DNA of 64,000 bases from Culex pipiens pallens. Taxonomy: Eukaryota > Arthropoda > Insecta > Diptera > Culicidae. The stretch covers positions 71,083,534-71,147,533 of the forward strand of contig NC_068937.1 in NCBI RefSeq assembly GCF_016801865.2, given 5' to 3'. Positions 44,886 through 55,604 of this stretch are shown in pieces. Position 1 is the first letter of the stretch. Each line of letters begins with the position of its first letter. Both the position numbers and the translations under genes were made by a program. Under the pieces are notes generated by a model. That model made no database searches and was not told the DNA's origin. It saw only the letters and a list, made by a program, of their open reading frames with translations.

Positions 44886-45570
44886 TATACAGCAATTCCC
44901 CACGAAAACAGCATGATTCGAAAAAAAAAGTTCTCCGATCGAGCTCAATTTTTTTCTGGGGGATCCTTGGCCGAAATAATTAGACCCGTATTTTTTTGTT
45001 TGGCCATTAGGGTGACCTACGCCGTGTTAGGGTGGTTCGAAAAATTGCTATTTTCGTCGATTTTCGCAAAAACCATTTTTTTCAAAAAGTCATATCTCCG
45101 CGCCAGTTCATCCGATTTTAGCTGTCCTAGACGTAAAAGAAAGGTGATTAGTTGGGCTATTTGGGAAAAATAGTAAGAAGTTTCAAAAATCTAGCTTAAC
45201 ATTTGAAAGGGCGTATGAAAACTTAAAATGCTGTTTTGAAGGTCTTGGGACCAAAGAGCCTATGTCTGAAAATATTTTTATCGGATTTCTCGGAAAATTT
45301 CACATAACATATCAAAAAATGGTAAAGTTATGTTTTCGATACTCTGAGATACGATTTTTTGAAAATAAAAACAGGATTTTTCGACGCGCCACGCGCAAAA
45401 ATGGGAAAATGACGAAAACGGGAAAAAATCGACTTTTTTCACTAAAACTGCGATAATTTTAAAATTTTAAAATACGGGTCGAATTATTTCGGCCAAGGAT
45501 CCCCCAGAAAAATTTTGAGCCCGATCGGAGAACTTTTTTTTTCGAATCATTCTGTTTTCGTGTGGAATTG

Positions 45571-45607
<37 letters not shown>
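44886..45607. mobile_element. CAGCAATTCC foldback, unit 2
   Basis: Element 44890-45573 opens CAGCAATTCCCCACGAAAAC and closes CGTGTGGAATTGCTG. TATA separates it from unit 1 and (TA)17 from unit 3. The arms (TTCTCCGATCG, CTTGGCCGAAATAATT) are mirror images. Non-coding. Confidence 0.8.
45574..45607. repeat. (TA)17 between two foldback tips
   Basis: 34 bases of TA lie exactly between ...GGAATTGCTG and CAGCAATTCC.... Repeated TA target duplications or slippage could have produced it. Confidence 0.95.
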
Positions 45608-45610
<3 letters not shown>

Positions 45611-46649
45611 CAATTCCATTTGAAAAGAGCCTAAACCAAAAAAAAAGTTCTCCGATCGGGCTCAAAATTTTTCTGGGGATTCCTTGGCCAAAATTATTAG
45701 ACCCGTATTTTTTTGTTTGGCCATTAGGGAGGCCTACATTGTGCTAGGGTGGTTCGAAAAATGGCAATTTTCGTCATTTTTCGCAAAAACCACTTTTTTC
45801 TAAAAATCATATCTCCGCGCCATTTCATCCGATTTTAGCTGTCTTAGATGCAAAAGAAAGGTGATGAGTTTGGCTATTTGGGAAAAATAGTAAAAAGTTC
45901 CAAAAATCTAGTTTAACTATTGAAAAAGTCGTATGAAAACTTAAAATGGCGTTTTGACCGTGTCTGGACCAAAGAGCCTATGTCTAAAAATATTTTTATC
46001 GGATTCCTCCGAAAATTTCACATGACATATCAAAAAATTGGCGATGTCGAACCGTACGTTTTGGAGATACGATTTTTTGAAAATAAAAACTGCGTTTTTC
46101 GACGCGCCACGCGCAAAAACGGGAAAATGACGAAATCGGCAAAAAATCAACTTTTTTCGCTAAAACTGCGATAACTTTAAAGTTTCAGCGATGACCTATA
46201 GATGTTTGGGTATCAAAATTTTTGTAATTGAAAGACGCAACTTTTGGCTCAAAATTTTTCTGGGGGTTCCCTGGCCGAAATAATTAGACCCGTATTTTTT
46301 TGTTTGGCCATTAGGGTGACCTACGCCGTGATAGGGTGGTATGAAAAATTGCCATTTTCGTCGATTTTCGCAAAAACCACTTTTTTCGAAAAATAATAAC
46401 TCCTCGCCATTTTAACCGATTTCAATTGTTTTTTTTTAATTTTTATTTATTTTGATTTTCTCTTCCATGTACATTCATTCAGTTAAAATATTATTGAGTG
46501 TCCAATCACAATCGATGACTTTTCACCTCAATTTTAAATACTAGCAACTTTTATTTATTCATGAAATATTGTAGCTTTCGCTATTCAGTGATTTCAAATG
46601 TAGGAGGTCCTACATGTACAAAAGGGAAAAGGGATACCTTAAAACTAAC

Positions 46650-49360
46650 TTATAAACTATATAAAGAGCGGATCAGTGCAGCTGAAGACTGCAATGATTT
46701 TTGTCGAAATGCATCAATTATCTTATTGGACATAACATCCAAAGTGTCAACTTCGGCTAATTGATGAAGTTCACTGGTGCTGAACCAGGGAGGAAGTTTC
46801 AGAATCATTTTCAGAATTTTGTTCTGAATCCTCTGAAGTTTTTTCTTCCTGGTTAAGCAACAGCTTGTCCAGATCGGCACAGCATAAAGCATGGCAGGTC
46901 TGAAAATTTGTTTATAAATTAACAGTTTATTCTTGAGACAAAGTCTAGAATTCCTGTTTATAAGTGGATACAAACATTTAATATATTTGTTACATTTAAC
47001 CTGGATACTTTCAATGTGATCCTTGTAAGTAAGGTTTTTGTCAAAAGCAAGTCCAAGATATTTCACTTGATCCTCCCATTTTAAATTTACCTCATTCATC
47101 TTTATAATATGATGACTTTTTGGTTTAAGAATATCAGCCCTTGGTTTTTGAGGGAAAATAATAAGTTGAGTTTTTGCAGCATTTGAAGTAATTTTCCATT
47201 CTTTCAAATAAGAATTGAAAATATCCAAGCTTTTTTGTAATCTTCTTGTGATGACACGAAGGCTTCTACCTTTGGCGGAGATGCTTGTATCATCAGCAAA
47301 AAGTGATTTCTGACATCCTGGGGGCAAATCAGGCAAGTCAGAAGTAAAAATATTGTATAAAATTGGACCCAAAATGCTTCCTTGAGGGACGCCGGCACGT
47401 ACAGGTAGTTGATCAGATTTGCTGTTCTGATAACATACCTGCAGAGTACGATCCGTCAAATAATTTTGAATAATTTTCACGATATAAATCGGAAAATTAA
47501 ACCTTTTCAATTTCGCAATCAAACCTTTATGCCAAACACTGTCAAATGCTTTTTCTATGTCTAGAAGAGCAGCGCCAGTAGAATAGCCCTCAGATTTGTT
47601 GCTTTGAATCAAATTTGAAACTCTCAACAACTGATGAGTAGTTGAATGCCCAAGGCGAAATCCAAACTGCTCATCAGCGAAAATTGAATTTTCATTATTG
47701 TGCGTCATCATTCTATTAAGAATTATTCTTTCGAATAATTTACTAATAGATGAAAGCAAACTAATGGGCCGATAACTTGAGGCTTCAGCAGGATTTTTAT
47801 CCGGTTTCAAAATCGGAATTACTTTGGCATTTTTCCAACTACTGGGAAAATATGCCAAATCAAAACATTTGTTGCAAATATTGACCAAGCTACTTAAAGT
47901 TGCTTCAGGTAATTTTTTAATTAAAATGTAAAAAATGCCATCCTCACCAGGGGCTTTCATATTTTTAAATTTTTTGATAATAGATTTTATTTCATTCAGA
48001 TCCGTATTAAAAACTTCATCTGATGAAAATTCTTGTTCAGCAATATTCTGAAATTCTATTGAAATTTGATCTTCAATAGGACTCAAAACATTTAAGTTAA
48101 AATTATGCGCACTCTCAAACTGCTGAGCAAGTTTTTGAGCTTTTTCCCCATTAGTTAATAGAATATTATCACCATCTTTTAAAGAAGGGATTGGTTTTTG
48201 ATGTTGTTGTTGTTGATTTTATTAAGGGAACTTTAACCCTATGGGTCATTCGCTCCCGTGGTTTTTGAGGTTTTCTAAGAACCTTTGAAAGTTTCCAAAA
48301 AGGTTTGGAATAAGGTTTAATTTGTTCGACATCTCTTGCGAACTTTTCATTTCGCAGGAGAGTGAATCTGTGGTCAATAACCTTTTGCAAATCTTTTTGA
48401 ATTCGCTTCAGTGCAGGATCACGAGAACGTTGATACTGTCTTCGGCGAACATTTTTCAGACGAATCAGAAGCTGAAGCTCGTCATCAATAATGGGAGAAT
48501 CAAATTTGACTTGGACTTTAGGAATAGCAATATTCCTAGCATCCAAAATTGCATGAGTTAAAGATTCCAAGGCTGAATCAATATCAGCTTTGGTTTCTAA
48601 AACAAAATCATGATTTAAATTATTCTCAATATGATGCTGATACCTGTCCCAATTAGCTTTGTGGTAATTAAACACAGAACTATTGGGTCTGGTAACTGCT
48701 TCATGAGAAAGTGAAAAAGTTACTGGAAGATGATCAGAATCAAAATCAGCATGAGTCACTAAAGGACCACAATACTGACGTTGATTTGTCAAAACCAAAT
48801 CAATTGTTGATGGATTTCTAACAGAAGAAAAGCAAGTTGGCCCATTCGGGTATAAAACCGAATAAAGACCAGAAGTGCAATCTCTGAATAGAATTTTACC
48901 ATTGGAATTTACTTTTGAATTATTCCAAGATTGGTGTTTGGCATTAAAATCACCGATGATCAAAAATCGAGATCTATGCCGAGTAAGTTTATTCAAATCC
49001 CCTTTGAAATAATTTGTATTTTCCCCAGTGCATTGGAAAGGCAAATATGCAGCTGCAATTATAATTTTCCCAAATGAAGTTTCAAGTTCAATGCCCAAAC
49101 TTTCAATTACTTTTAACTTAAAGTCACGTAACGTACTATAAGTCATACTACGGTGGATAACTATTGCAACTCCACCGCCATTTCGATTCATTCTGTTATT
49201 GGTTATAACTTTATAGTCTGGATCACTTTTCAAATAAGTGCCAGTTTTTAAAAATGTTTCGGTTATAACAGCAACATGCACGTTATGAACTCGTAAAAAG
49301 TTGAAAAATTCATTTTCTTTCGATTTTTTTCATAATATTGATGGAATTACTTAGATCCAT
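46650..49360 (-). pseudogene. Jockey-type ORF2: endonuclease and reverse transcriptase, broken
   Basis: ORF2 begins at the ATG 49360-49358, overlapping the end of ORF1 by 14 bases. A deletion and frameshift follow at once (IMKKIERK then stop), removing the first endonuclease motif. The 370-codon block 48169-49281 has VITETFL, NGGGVAIVI, IIGDFNAKHQSWN and DFDSDHLPVTF. The 478-codon block 46650-48086 has the RT: KAPGEDGIFYILIKK, SYRPISLLSSISK, LLDIEKAFDSVWH, GVPQGSILGPILYN and SLFADDTSISAKG, then the thumb and C-terminus. A 57-bp insertion at 48202-48258 and a frame change near 48130 separate the blocks. It cannot be translated whole. Confidence 0.85.
48192..48268 (-). mobile_element. 57-bp LINE 3'-end micro-insertion
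   Basis: TGGTTTTTGA flanks 48202-48258 on both sides. On the minus strand the insert reads CGGGAGCGAATGACCC, then TTAATAAAATCAACAACAAC to the end, i.e. an AATAAA signal and a CAA-repeat tail. It is a severely 5'-truncated LINE or SINE end that entered ORF2. Confidence 0.75.
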
Positions 49361-50750
49361 GATTAAACTTCAGGGTAAGAACAACATCATTCGCAAATTT
49401 TAATCCAATCTGGATAGCTTCCATCATGGATGTAGCATTACTCATTGTTTGAATCAAACCAAACAGTGAGTTTTGCAAAAAAGTCATTTTTTCAAACGTA
49501 ACATCGCCGAGATCAGAAGATCCCAAAGCGTTGCCAGCAGAAAAATTTTCAAATGAAATTTGAGGTACCTGCCCAATTTCAGGAAGATTGGTAGAGGATT
49601 TAAAATTCGTGGATGAACCCGAACCCGAAACGACGTTGGCATAAGAAATACCATTGCTGTTACCTAACTTTTCCACGGTAGGGGTATTTCTAGCATTGTT
49701 CGAGTGAGACAGCACGAACGTTTGATTAAAGATGCAGGTACAACCTGACTTTGAGAAAATTTCGGTTTGGATTTCGGCTGATGCTTAGCACGAGAATCCA
49801 AAACCTTTTTTTCTGATGGGGCAATCCCAGAAATTTGATTTGTGATTTCCACCACAATTTGCACATTTAAATTGGGTGATTTCTTTCACGGGACAATTGT
49901 CCTTGTCGTGAGAAGAATCCCCGCAAACCATGCATTTTGGAACCATAGCGCAATGATCAGTACCGTGACCGAATGCCTGGCAACGCCGGCACTGGGTCAG
50001 ATTCTGGCCATTACCGCCATGTTTCTTAAAATGCTCCCACTTTACCCGTACATGGAACAAAAACTGAACTTTGTCCAAAAGTTTCAAATTGTTGATTTCA
50101 TTTCTGTTGAAATGAATCAGATAAAATTGTGAAGTCAAACCAAAGCGAGAAATATTCCCGTTTGTTTTTTTCTTCATTGGTATTACTTGGGATGGGGCAA
50201 AGCCAAGCAACACCTTAAGTTCGTTTTTGATCTCATCCACCGACAAGTCGTTGGAGAGACCTTTGAGGACCGCCTTGAATGGACGAGCATTCTTGGTCTC
50301 ATACGTGTAGAAATTGTGTTTGTGGTTTTTCAAATAACCAACAAAAGTTTGGTGATCTTGTAAAGATTCCGTCAACAAGCGACATTCTCCTCTTCGACCA
50401 AGCTGGAACGAAACCTTCAAATTGCAAGTTTCCTTGCAATTCTTCAGTTGCGTTCGAAAGCTGGCCAAATCGGAGACGGAAGTCACTACAATTGGCGGAG
50501 CCTTTACTTGTTTCTCGACGGCAGAAGGCTCAGTACGAGGAGAAGGATCCTTGTCAACAGTTTCCGATAAAACACCGAAACTGTTTGCCAATGGAATTGG
50601 AGGATTGACCTCACTTTCAGAATCAGAATCAGACCTCGGATGAGGCTGTTTTCTTTTTCTGTTTCCGTTAGCCGGCTTAGCGTTCAAACGCTTGATCGAC
50701 GTAACGACCAAATCTTCAGAAGATTTGCGTTTACCTTTGTTTTGACGCAT
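49347..50750 (-). pseudogene. Jockey-type ORF1 with three zinc knuckles, two frameshifts
   Basis: It starts MRQNKGKRKSSEDLVV at 50750. The first 321 codons hold a basic N-terminus, an acidic/Ser linker (SDSDSESE), an RRM-like central part, and knuckles CRRCQAFGHGTDHC, CMVCGDSSHDKDNC and CANCGGNHKSNFWDC. Frames change near 49800 and again near 49715. The last block (49347-49715) contains SYANVVSG, typical of Jockey-group ORF1 C-termini, and ends at the TAA 49349-49347. The protein would bind element RNA. Confidence 0.82.
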
Positions 50751-52140
50751 TTTGCAAGCAAAGTTCTCTTTAAAAAGATGGCTTCGTTTGTAAAATACAA
50801 CAAAATTTCAGGTGGGGTTAGTCTTGAAAAGACTGTTTAGAATTTTGGAAAATAACTCAGGTAGTCTTTAAAAAGACTGTGAATTTTGTTTGAAATAACT
50901 CTGAGCTTAGGTAGTAAAAAATACCGCAGCTCTAGTGTCCGTTCACCTCGAAGGTTCGCAAGACACTGACCGATTTTAATTGTCTTATACGCAAATGAAA
51001 GGTGATAAGTTGGCCTTTCAAAGAAAAATAATAAAAAGTTTCAAAAATCTAGCCTAACATAAGAAAAGGGCGTATGAAACTTTAAAATGTCGTTTTGACA
51101 GTGTCTGGACCAAAGAGCCTATGTCTGGAAATATTTTTATCGGATTCTCCGGACATTTTTACATAACATACTAAAAAGCCTAATCTAGCCTAACATATGA
51201 AAAGGGCGTATGCAGCTTTAAAATGCCGTTTTGACGGTGTCTGGACCAAAGAGCCTATGTCTGGAAATATTTTTATCGGATTCCCCGGACATTTTTACAT
51301 AACATACCAAAAAATGGGAGGAGTTCATTAACAGAATTCCGGGATATGATTTTTTGAAAATTAAATCCGTGTTTTTTGACGCGCCGCGCGCAAAAACCGG
51401 AGAATGACGAAATTGGCAAAAAAAAACAACTTTTTTCACTAAAACTACGATAACTTTAAAATTTCAGCGATGACCTATAGATGTTTGGGTATCAAAAGTT
51501 GCGTCTTTTAATTACGAAAATTTTGGTTTCCAAACATCTATAGGCCATCGCTGAAATTTTGAAGTTATCGCAGTTTTAGTGAAAAAAGTTGATTTTTTGC
51601 CAATTTCGTCATTCTCCGGTTTTTGCGCGCGGCGCGTCAAAAAACACGGATTTTATTTTCAAAAAATCATATCTCGGAATCCTGTTAATGAACTCCTCCC
51701 ATTTTTTAGTATGTTATGTAAAAATGTCCGGGGAATCCGATAAAATTATTTCCAGACATAGGCTCTTTGGTCCAGACACCGTCAAAACGGCATTTTAAAG
51801 TTTCATACGCCCTTTTCAAATGTTAGGCTAAATTTTTGAAACTTCTTACCATTTTTCTTTGAAAGACCGACTTATCACCTTTCATTTGCGTATAAGACAA
51901 TTGAAATCGGTTAAAATGGCGAGGAGTTATGATTTTTCGGAAAAAGTGGTTTTTGCGAAAATCGACGAAAATTGCCATTTTTCAGACCACCCTAACACGG
52001 CGTAGGTCACCCTAATGGCCAAACAAAAAAAAATACGGGTCTAATTATTTCGGCAGGGAACCCCCAGAAAAATTTTGAGCCCGATCCGAGCACTTTTGTT
52101 TTTTTCCATGCTGTTTTCGTGTGGAATTGCTGTATATATA

Positions 52141-53290
52141 AGTGAAGGTCACTCGAAAAATCATATTTCATTTTTCGAGTGATTTTAAAGCTTTTCCTCA
52201 ATGGTGTGAAGAAACTAAAAAGGCTTACCTAAGAGCATTGTATTGCGTGGACTAATTGTTTCCAACAATTTTGTAGTTATGATACCCCCAAGAAGAACTC
52301 CGAAAAGATGGAAAAACTGAGTAGTGGCCACCAGGATGTCTCTGGAAAGTATTATTTAAAATATTTAGTTTTATTACACTTCTGACATAAAACATTGTTA
52401 CTACAGACAAATAATTTTGTATTTTTTTTTAAATGTTTCAGCACTGCCAATGTCAAAGCATAGTATTATCTGGGTGATGAATAGAGAGAAAGCGTAACGT
52501 GTTTTTCGAATGATCCCACTTTGTTTACATCTACAAAATAAGAGGCTGTTCATGCACAAGCATTACTTTTTCTTACTGGCAAATAAGCTGTGTTATAATC
52601 AGTAGTATGTGTTTTATTTTGTCTAGTTTTTGACATTTTTTGCTGGAAAACTGTCGCTTTTTGATCGATTAGAAAAGATTTTTCTATTTTACAGGTGACG
52701 AAGAACTGCGCGAGAGTTTCATTCTGCGATGTCGCAGATAAATTCCCTGGCTGGTTTTTAAATCCTGCAGCTCTTTCTGGTCCAGCGAAAAAAACATCGC
52801 TAATTCTAGCGAAGATGATCCAACAAACAGAGAAGATTTTCACTGAACCAGGTTTTCAAATGAAATCAAACAATAAAGACAGCTTCTGAATGGATACAAC
52901 CGCATCGACTCTATAAACAACTTCCATTCATAATTATGAAAAATGACGATCTCGCCGTCAACTTTCTTTTGATTTCTTGACTTCAACTCCAGGTTCTCAA
53001 AAGCCACACATTTTTCATTTCAGCAAAAAGAAAAAAAATAATTGATCGATAGCAATACTCTCTACTTTTGGTGAACAGTAAATTGGTTCCACTTTGACAG
53101 ATCCAAATTGAGGCCGTACTCAACGTACTCAACCAGGCCATCATTCCTCGATCGCGCACGACGTTGAGTCGGCATTGCGTGACATCGGTTGTGAGGTGCA
53201 CCAGGGCGAGGAGTGGAAGGCACACTCGGACATTCAGATTCAGAACGAGGAGGACTCAGGGGACATCGGCATCTTTCAAGAATGTTCACC
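52141..53290. other. no supported gene
   Basis: A short hairpin CACTCGAAAAATCAT...TTTTTCGAGTG lies at 52150-52182. The stretch GCGTAACGTGTTTTTCGAAT near 52493 resembles GCGTAACGTGATTTTCGAAA at 63382, with further patchy similarity, suggesting two old copies of one repeat. From about 53175 the plus-strand frame (GCEVHQGEEWKAHSDIQIQ) has coding-like composition but I do not recognise it. Confidence 0.4.
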
Positions 53291-53297
53291 CGAGCCT

Positions 53298-53466
53298 TTT
53301 TCCTGCGCACAGAATGTGAGCGATGTGGCATTCCAGCACAGGGGTGTATCCGTTGGAGATCTGACCGGAATGGTTCAGCACGATGACCTGGGCGATGATT
53401 CTTTGAGTCCGGGCACGACCTCCAGCAGGGCTTCTTGTTGCATTTCGACGGACTTGTCAGTATGGC
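53298..53466 (-). pseudogene. eEF1A: eEF1A fragment, internally deleted
   Basis: On the minus strand TDKSVEMQQEALLEVVPG (about 53465-53412) is followed in another frame by AQVIVLNHSGQISNGYTPVL and ECHIAHILC (53393-53304). In elongation factor 1-alpha these two peptides lie about 40 residues apart at the end of domain 2 and start of domain 3 (KSVEMHHEAL..., QVIVLNHPGQI...). The intervening part is deleted and the frame changes; beyond ILC the match stops. It cannot encode a working factor. The short matches are strong because the protein is so conserved. Confidence 0.75.
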
Positions 53467-53997
53467 GTGTCATTCTCGAAGTAGGATTACGTGCTAAAAA
53501 TCGAAATCCGTTCCGAGGGCTTCATCAACTCCATGTTCCGGATGCGCTTCCAGGATCGGGAACTCTCCGTTCAGGCACTTTACTTTCCAGCCGGGAAACG
53601 TCGACCACCCTTCCCGAATCAATGGCCAACTCCTCCAAGACTGTCCTGATTGAGGCCGGAAACGTGACCATCGTGTTACACTGCTGTCGCGCGTCGAAGC
53701 CTCCATCCGGAACCGTCTAGCCTGGAGTATTCAGAAGTGACCGGTGGCGTACCGTATTAAGCAGAAGCTAGTGGAGAAGCGTTAAATACAAAAAAAATGT
53801 TTTTCTAACACACTGTTTAATTTTTTTTTAAATAAATGTAAAAAACCAAGCACATTTTTCTGAAATTATCCCTGTAGTGCTAAATGTTGTGTATTCTTGC
53901 CATAAAAGGTTTCTTTTCCAATTAAAAGTAAAATACTTGTACCAATACAACGATTTTGTTCCATAAATGCATGGTAGTATCAAAAACTTTCCAAATT
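53467..53997 (+). other. coding-like but unidentified fragment
   Basis: On the plus strand YVLKIEIRSEGFINSMFRMR and FQDRELSVQALYF (about 53486-53585) look like real protein sequence, ended by a stop within about 25 codons. No family can be named. It may be another captured or duplicated exon. The remainder is AT-rich. Confidence 0.3.
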
Positions 53998-54239
53998 TTA
54001 ACGGTGCACATCAACCAGAGCTTTTGCACCCAGATTTTTGTTACAGACATTTTAGTATCTTCAAAATTACGGGTACTATCAAAATATTTTTTTATTCATC
54101 CCCTAAAGTACAGTCCACAAAGTTATTTACAACAAAATTTGACTATTTTGATAATTGCGTTGTTGCAGGATTGGGTCCGTAAGTTTGACAATGTTGGAAT
54201 AAGAAGACAACAACTTCCATCGTTGCTGTGCACCCTTAA
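53998..54239 (+). mobile_element. 234-bp TTAA-flanked MITE (piggyBac-like), copy 2
   Basis: Element 54002-54235 lies between TTAA copies (53998-54001, 54236-54239). It is the reverse-orientation partner of 7527-7760, same length, with scattered substitutions and a diverged middle. Confidence 0.85.
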
Positions 54240-54533
54240 ATTGAAAAGTTTGAACTTTCTACGAATATTCACCAACGCGAACTTTTAATCCAACGAATGA
54301 TCTTTTTAAATTTAAAGTAATTTTTCTTTGTGTGTAGGTGGCCATTGAATATTATTTTACAAATTTCAAGAATAATCCTGCAAAAAATAATGTCAATGGT
54401 TTTTTTTAATTGTAAATTATATTTCTAGAGTTTTTATAAAAAAAAGGTCCTATAAACATATAAAAGACAATAGCTGAAAGGACCTTTTGAAAAAACTCTG
54501 GATTTTATTTCGACAGTAATTAAGAAGAATGTC
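54240..54533. other. no supported gene
   Basis: AT-rich sequence between the TTAA-flanked MITE and repeat R-A. Confidence 0.4.
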
Positions 54534-54539
54534 TTGCAA

Positions 54540-55057
54540 ATGCAAATGCAAACTTTAGCGTTCCGTACGTTTCGGTGGTTCACAATTGCAAGAGCTTACG
54601 AAGTTCTTTGGATCGGTCTTTCGCCAGCACTCAAACTCAGCTACAGGAACGATTTTTTCGCCGGTACAGACACTTGGCAACAGGAATGTTTTTTAGGTTC
54701 TCCAGCTGTTAAATTATTAGCTGTGGTGCGTTTCTGGGGAACGACCGAAAAGAATCGATGACAAAAGGGGAAATGCCACGTGTTTAGGGATAGCCACCAA
54801 GCGGAGATCCCCAGCGAAAAAAAATAGTAAAGCTTTTATCCGGCGAGAAATCCCGATAAGCTCTTCCAGCTCTGAACCTCCGAAGCACTCAAGCTTCCGC
54901 AATTAAAACAAATCAACTTTCATTTATTTTTTCATTAAAGAGCATTTAAAGGACGTGCAGATGAATAATTCAAAGCATTTTTGATTTTGATTATTCGTAA
55001 ATTGATCGAGAACCGATTAAAAAATCGCTTTGTTAACAACTGGCGCTAAGGACCTGT
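54540..55057 (+). repeat. dispersed repeat R-A, copy 2 (left side of a gene-fragment island)
   Basis: It is co-linear with 25305-25740 and, inverted, with 58638-59066. It contains the AGCTACAGG...TTATTAGC segment that copy 1 lost. With copy 3 it forms inverted flanks about 3.6 kb apart around the Sec24-like fragment. Confidence 0.75.
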
Positions 55058-55400
55058 GTTAACACGGGAAGAATTACCACTCGTTGCTCGCCCCATATAA
55101 TCGCTTGGCGACACTGCCGACAGCGCCATCATCAGGCCAAACGGGGAACTAAAAAGTCTGCAAACTAAATGAGGTGCGCATTTTTTTGGCACGCTGTCAT
55201 TTGCAGTATCAAATCGCGGGCGCGATTTTATTTGACATTTCTCCGAGAGGTGCGTCACTTCCGCGCTAACCGAGCGATAAAGCTTCCTTTTCAGACCTTA
55301 GCAGCGTTCAATTTCACCTTTCCGCTTTAAGTTGCTTTAACTTGCTTTAACGCGCGTTAACCGCGATAACTTGCTTTTTGGCTTACCTTTTTTTGCGTGC
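55058..55400 (+). repeat. inverted R-A neighbour and TTTAAC-rich tract
   Basis: The part from about 55070 to 55250 is the inverse of 25760-25925. After it, GCTTTAAGTTGCTTTAACTT and GCGCGTTAACCGCGATAACT (55320-55366) form a short tandem/palindromic tract. Similar words occur at 58488-58533. Confidence 0.55.
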
Positions 55401-55409
55401 ACACATCAG

Positions 55410-55488
55410 ACTGCTCGATTTTTTTGACAGCGAGAACTGTCAAAAGCGAATGACAGTTCTTGTTGTCAAATCAGTCGAGCAGTTTGTT
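55410..55488. repeat. short palindrome, GACTGCTCGATTT arms
   Basis: GACTGCTCGATTTTTTTGAC and GTCAAATCAGTCGAGCAG pair around GAACTGTCA...TGACAGTTC. About 78 bp, tiny-MITE-like. Confidence 0.65.
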
Positions 55489-55604
55489 TGAATACTTGAA
55501 AAAAAAACCTTGCCGGTTAAAAAATTCCGACTAGATATTCCGGAACAGCAAGAAAAGTTGCTGGAACCCATTCAACATGCTGAGAGAACACCAGAACCGG
55601 AACG

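Larger units (their letters stand above)
42219..44889. mobile_element. CAGCAATTCC foldback, unit 1
   Basis: Element 42221-44885 opens CAGCAATTCCATTTGAAAAG and closes TTTTCAAATTGAATTGCTG, between TA repeats. Its arms carry GGCCATTAGGGTGACCTAC and the CTCTTTGG/GATGACCTATA blocks in mirror order. A 1.53-kb retroelement (43159-44690) sits inside. Without it the unit is about 1.1 kb and non-coding. Confidence 0.7.
46415..50983 (-). mobile_element. Jockey-clade (Juan-like) LINE, nearly full length
   Basis: The insert 46430-50968 is bounded by ACCGATTTCAATTGT (46415-46429) and ACCGATTTTAATTGT (50969-50983), a 15-bp duplication with one change. Order on the minus strand: 5' UTR (50968-50751), ORF1, overlapping ORF2, about 220-bp 3' UTR and poly-A. 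Both ORFs have a few frame breaks. A 5'-truncated relative lies at 8408-9968, with a nearly identical RT 3' half. Confidence 0.88.
45608..52132. mobile_element. CAGCAATTCC foldback, unit 3, split by a Jockey LINE
   Basis: It opens CAGCAATTCCATTTGAAAAG and closes CGTGTGGAATTGCTG before TATATATA at 52133. After removal of the Jockey insertion it is about 2 kb with mirror-image arms (GGCCATTAGGG...CCTAATGGCC; GACCGTGTCTGGACCAAAGA blocks). The centre near 51,510 has GATGACCTATAGATGTTTGG facing its inverse. Confidence 0.75.
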
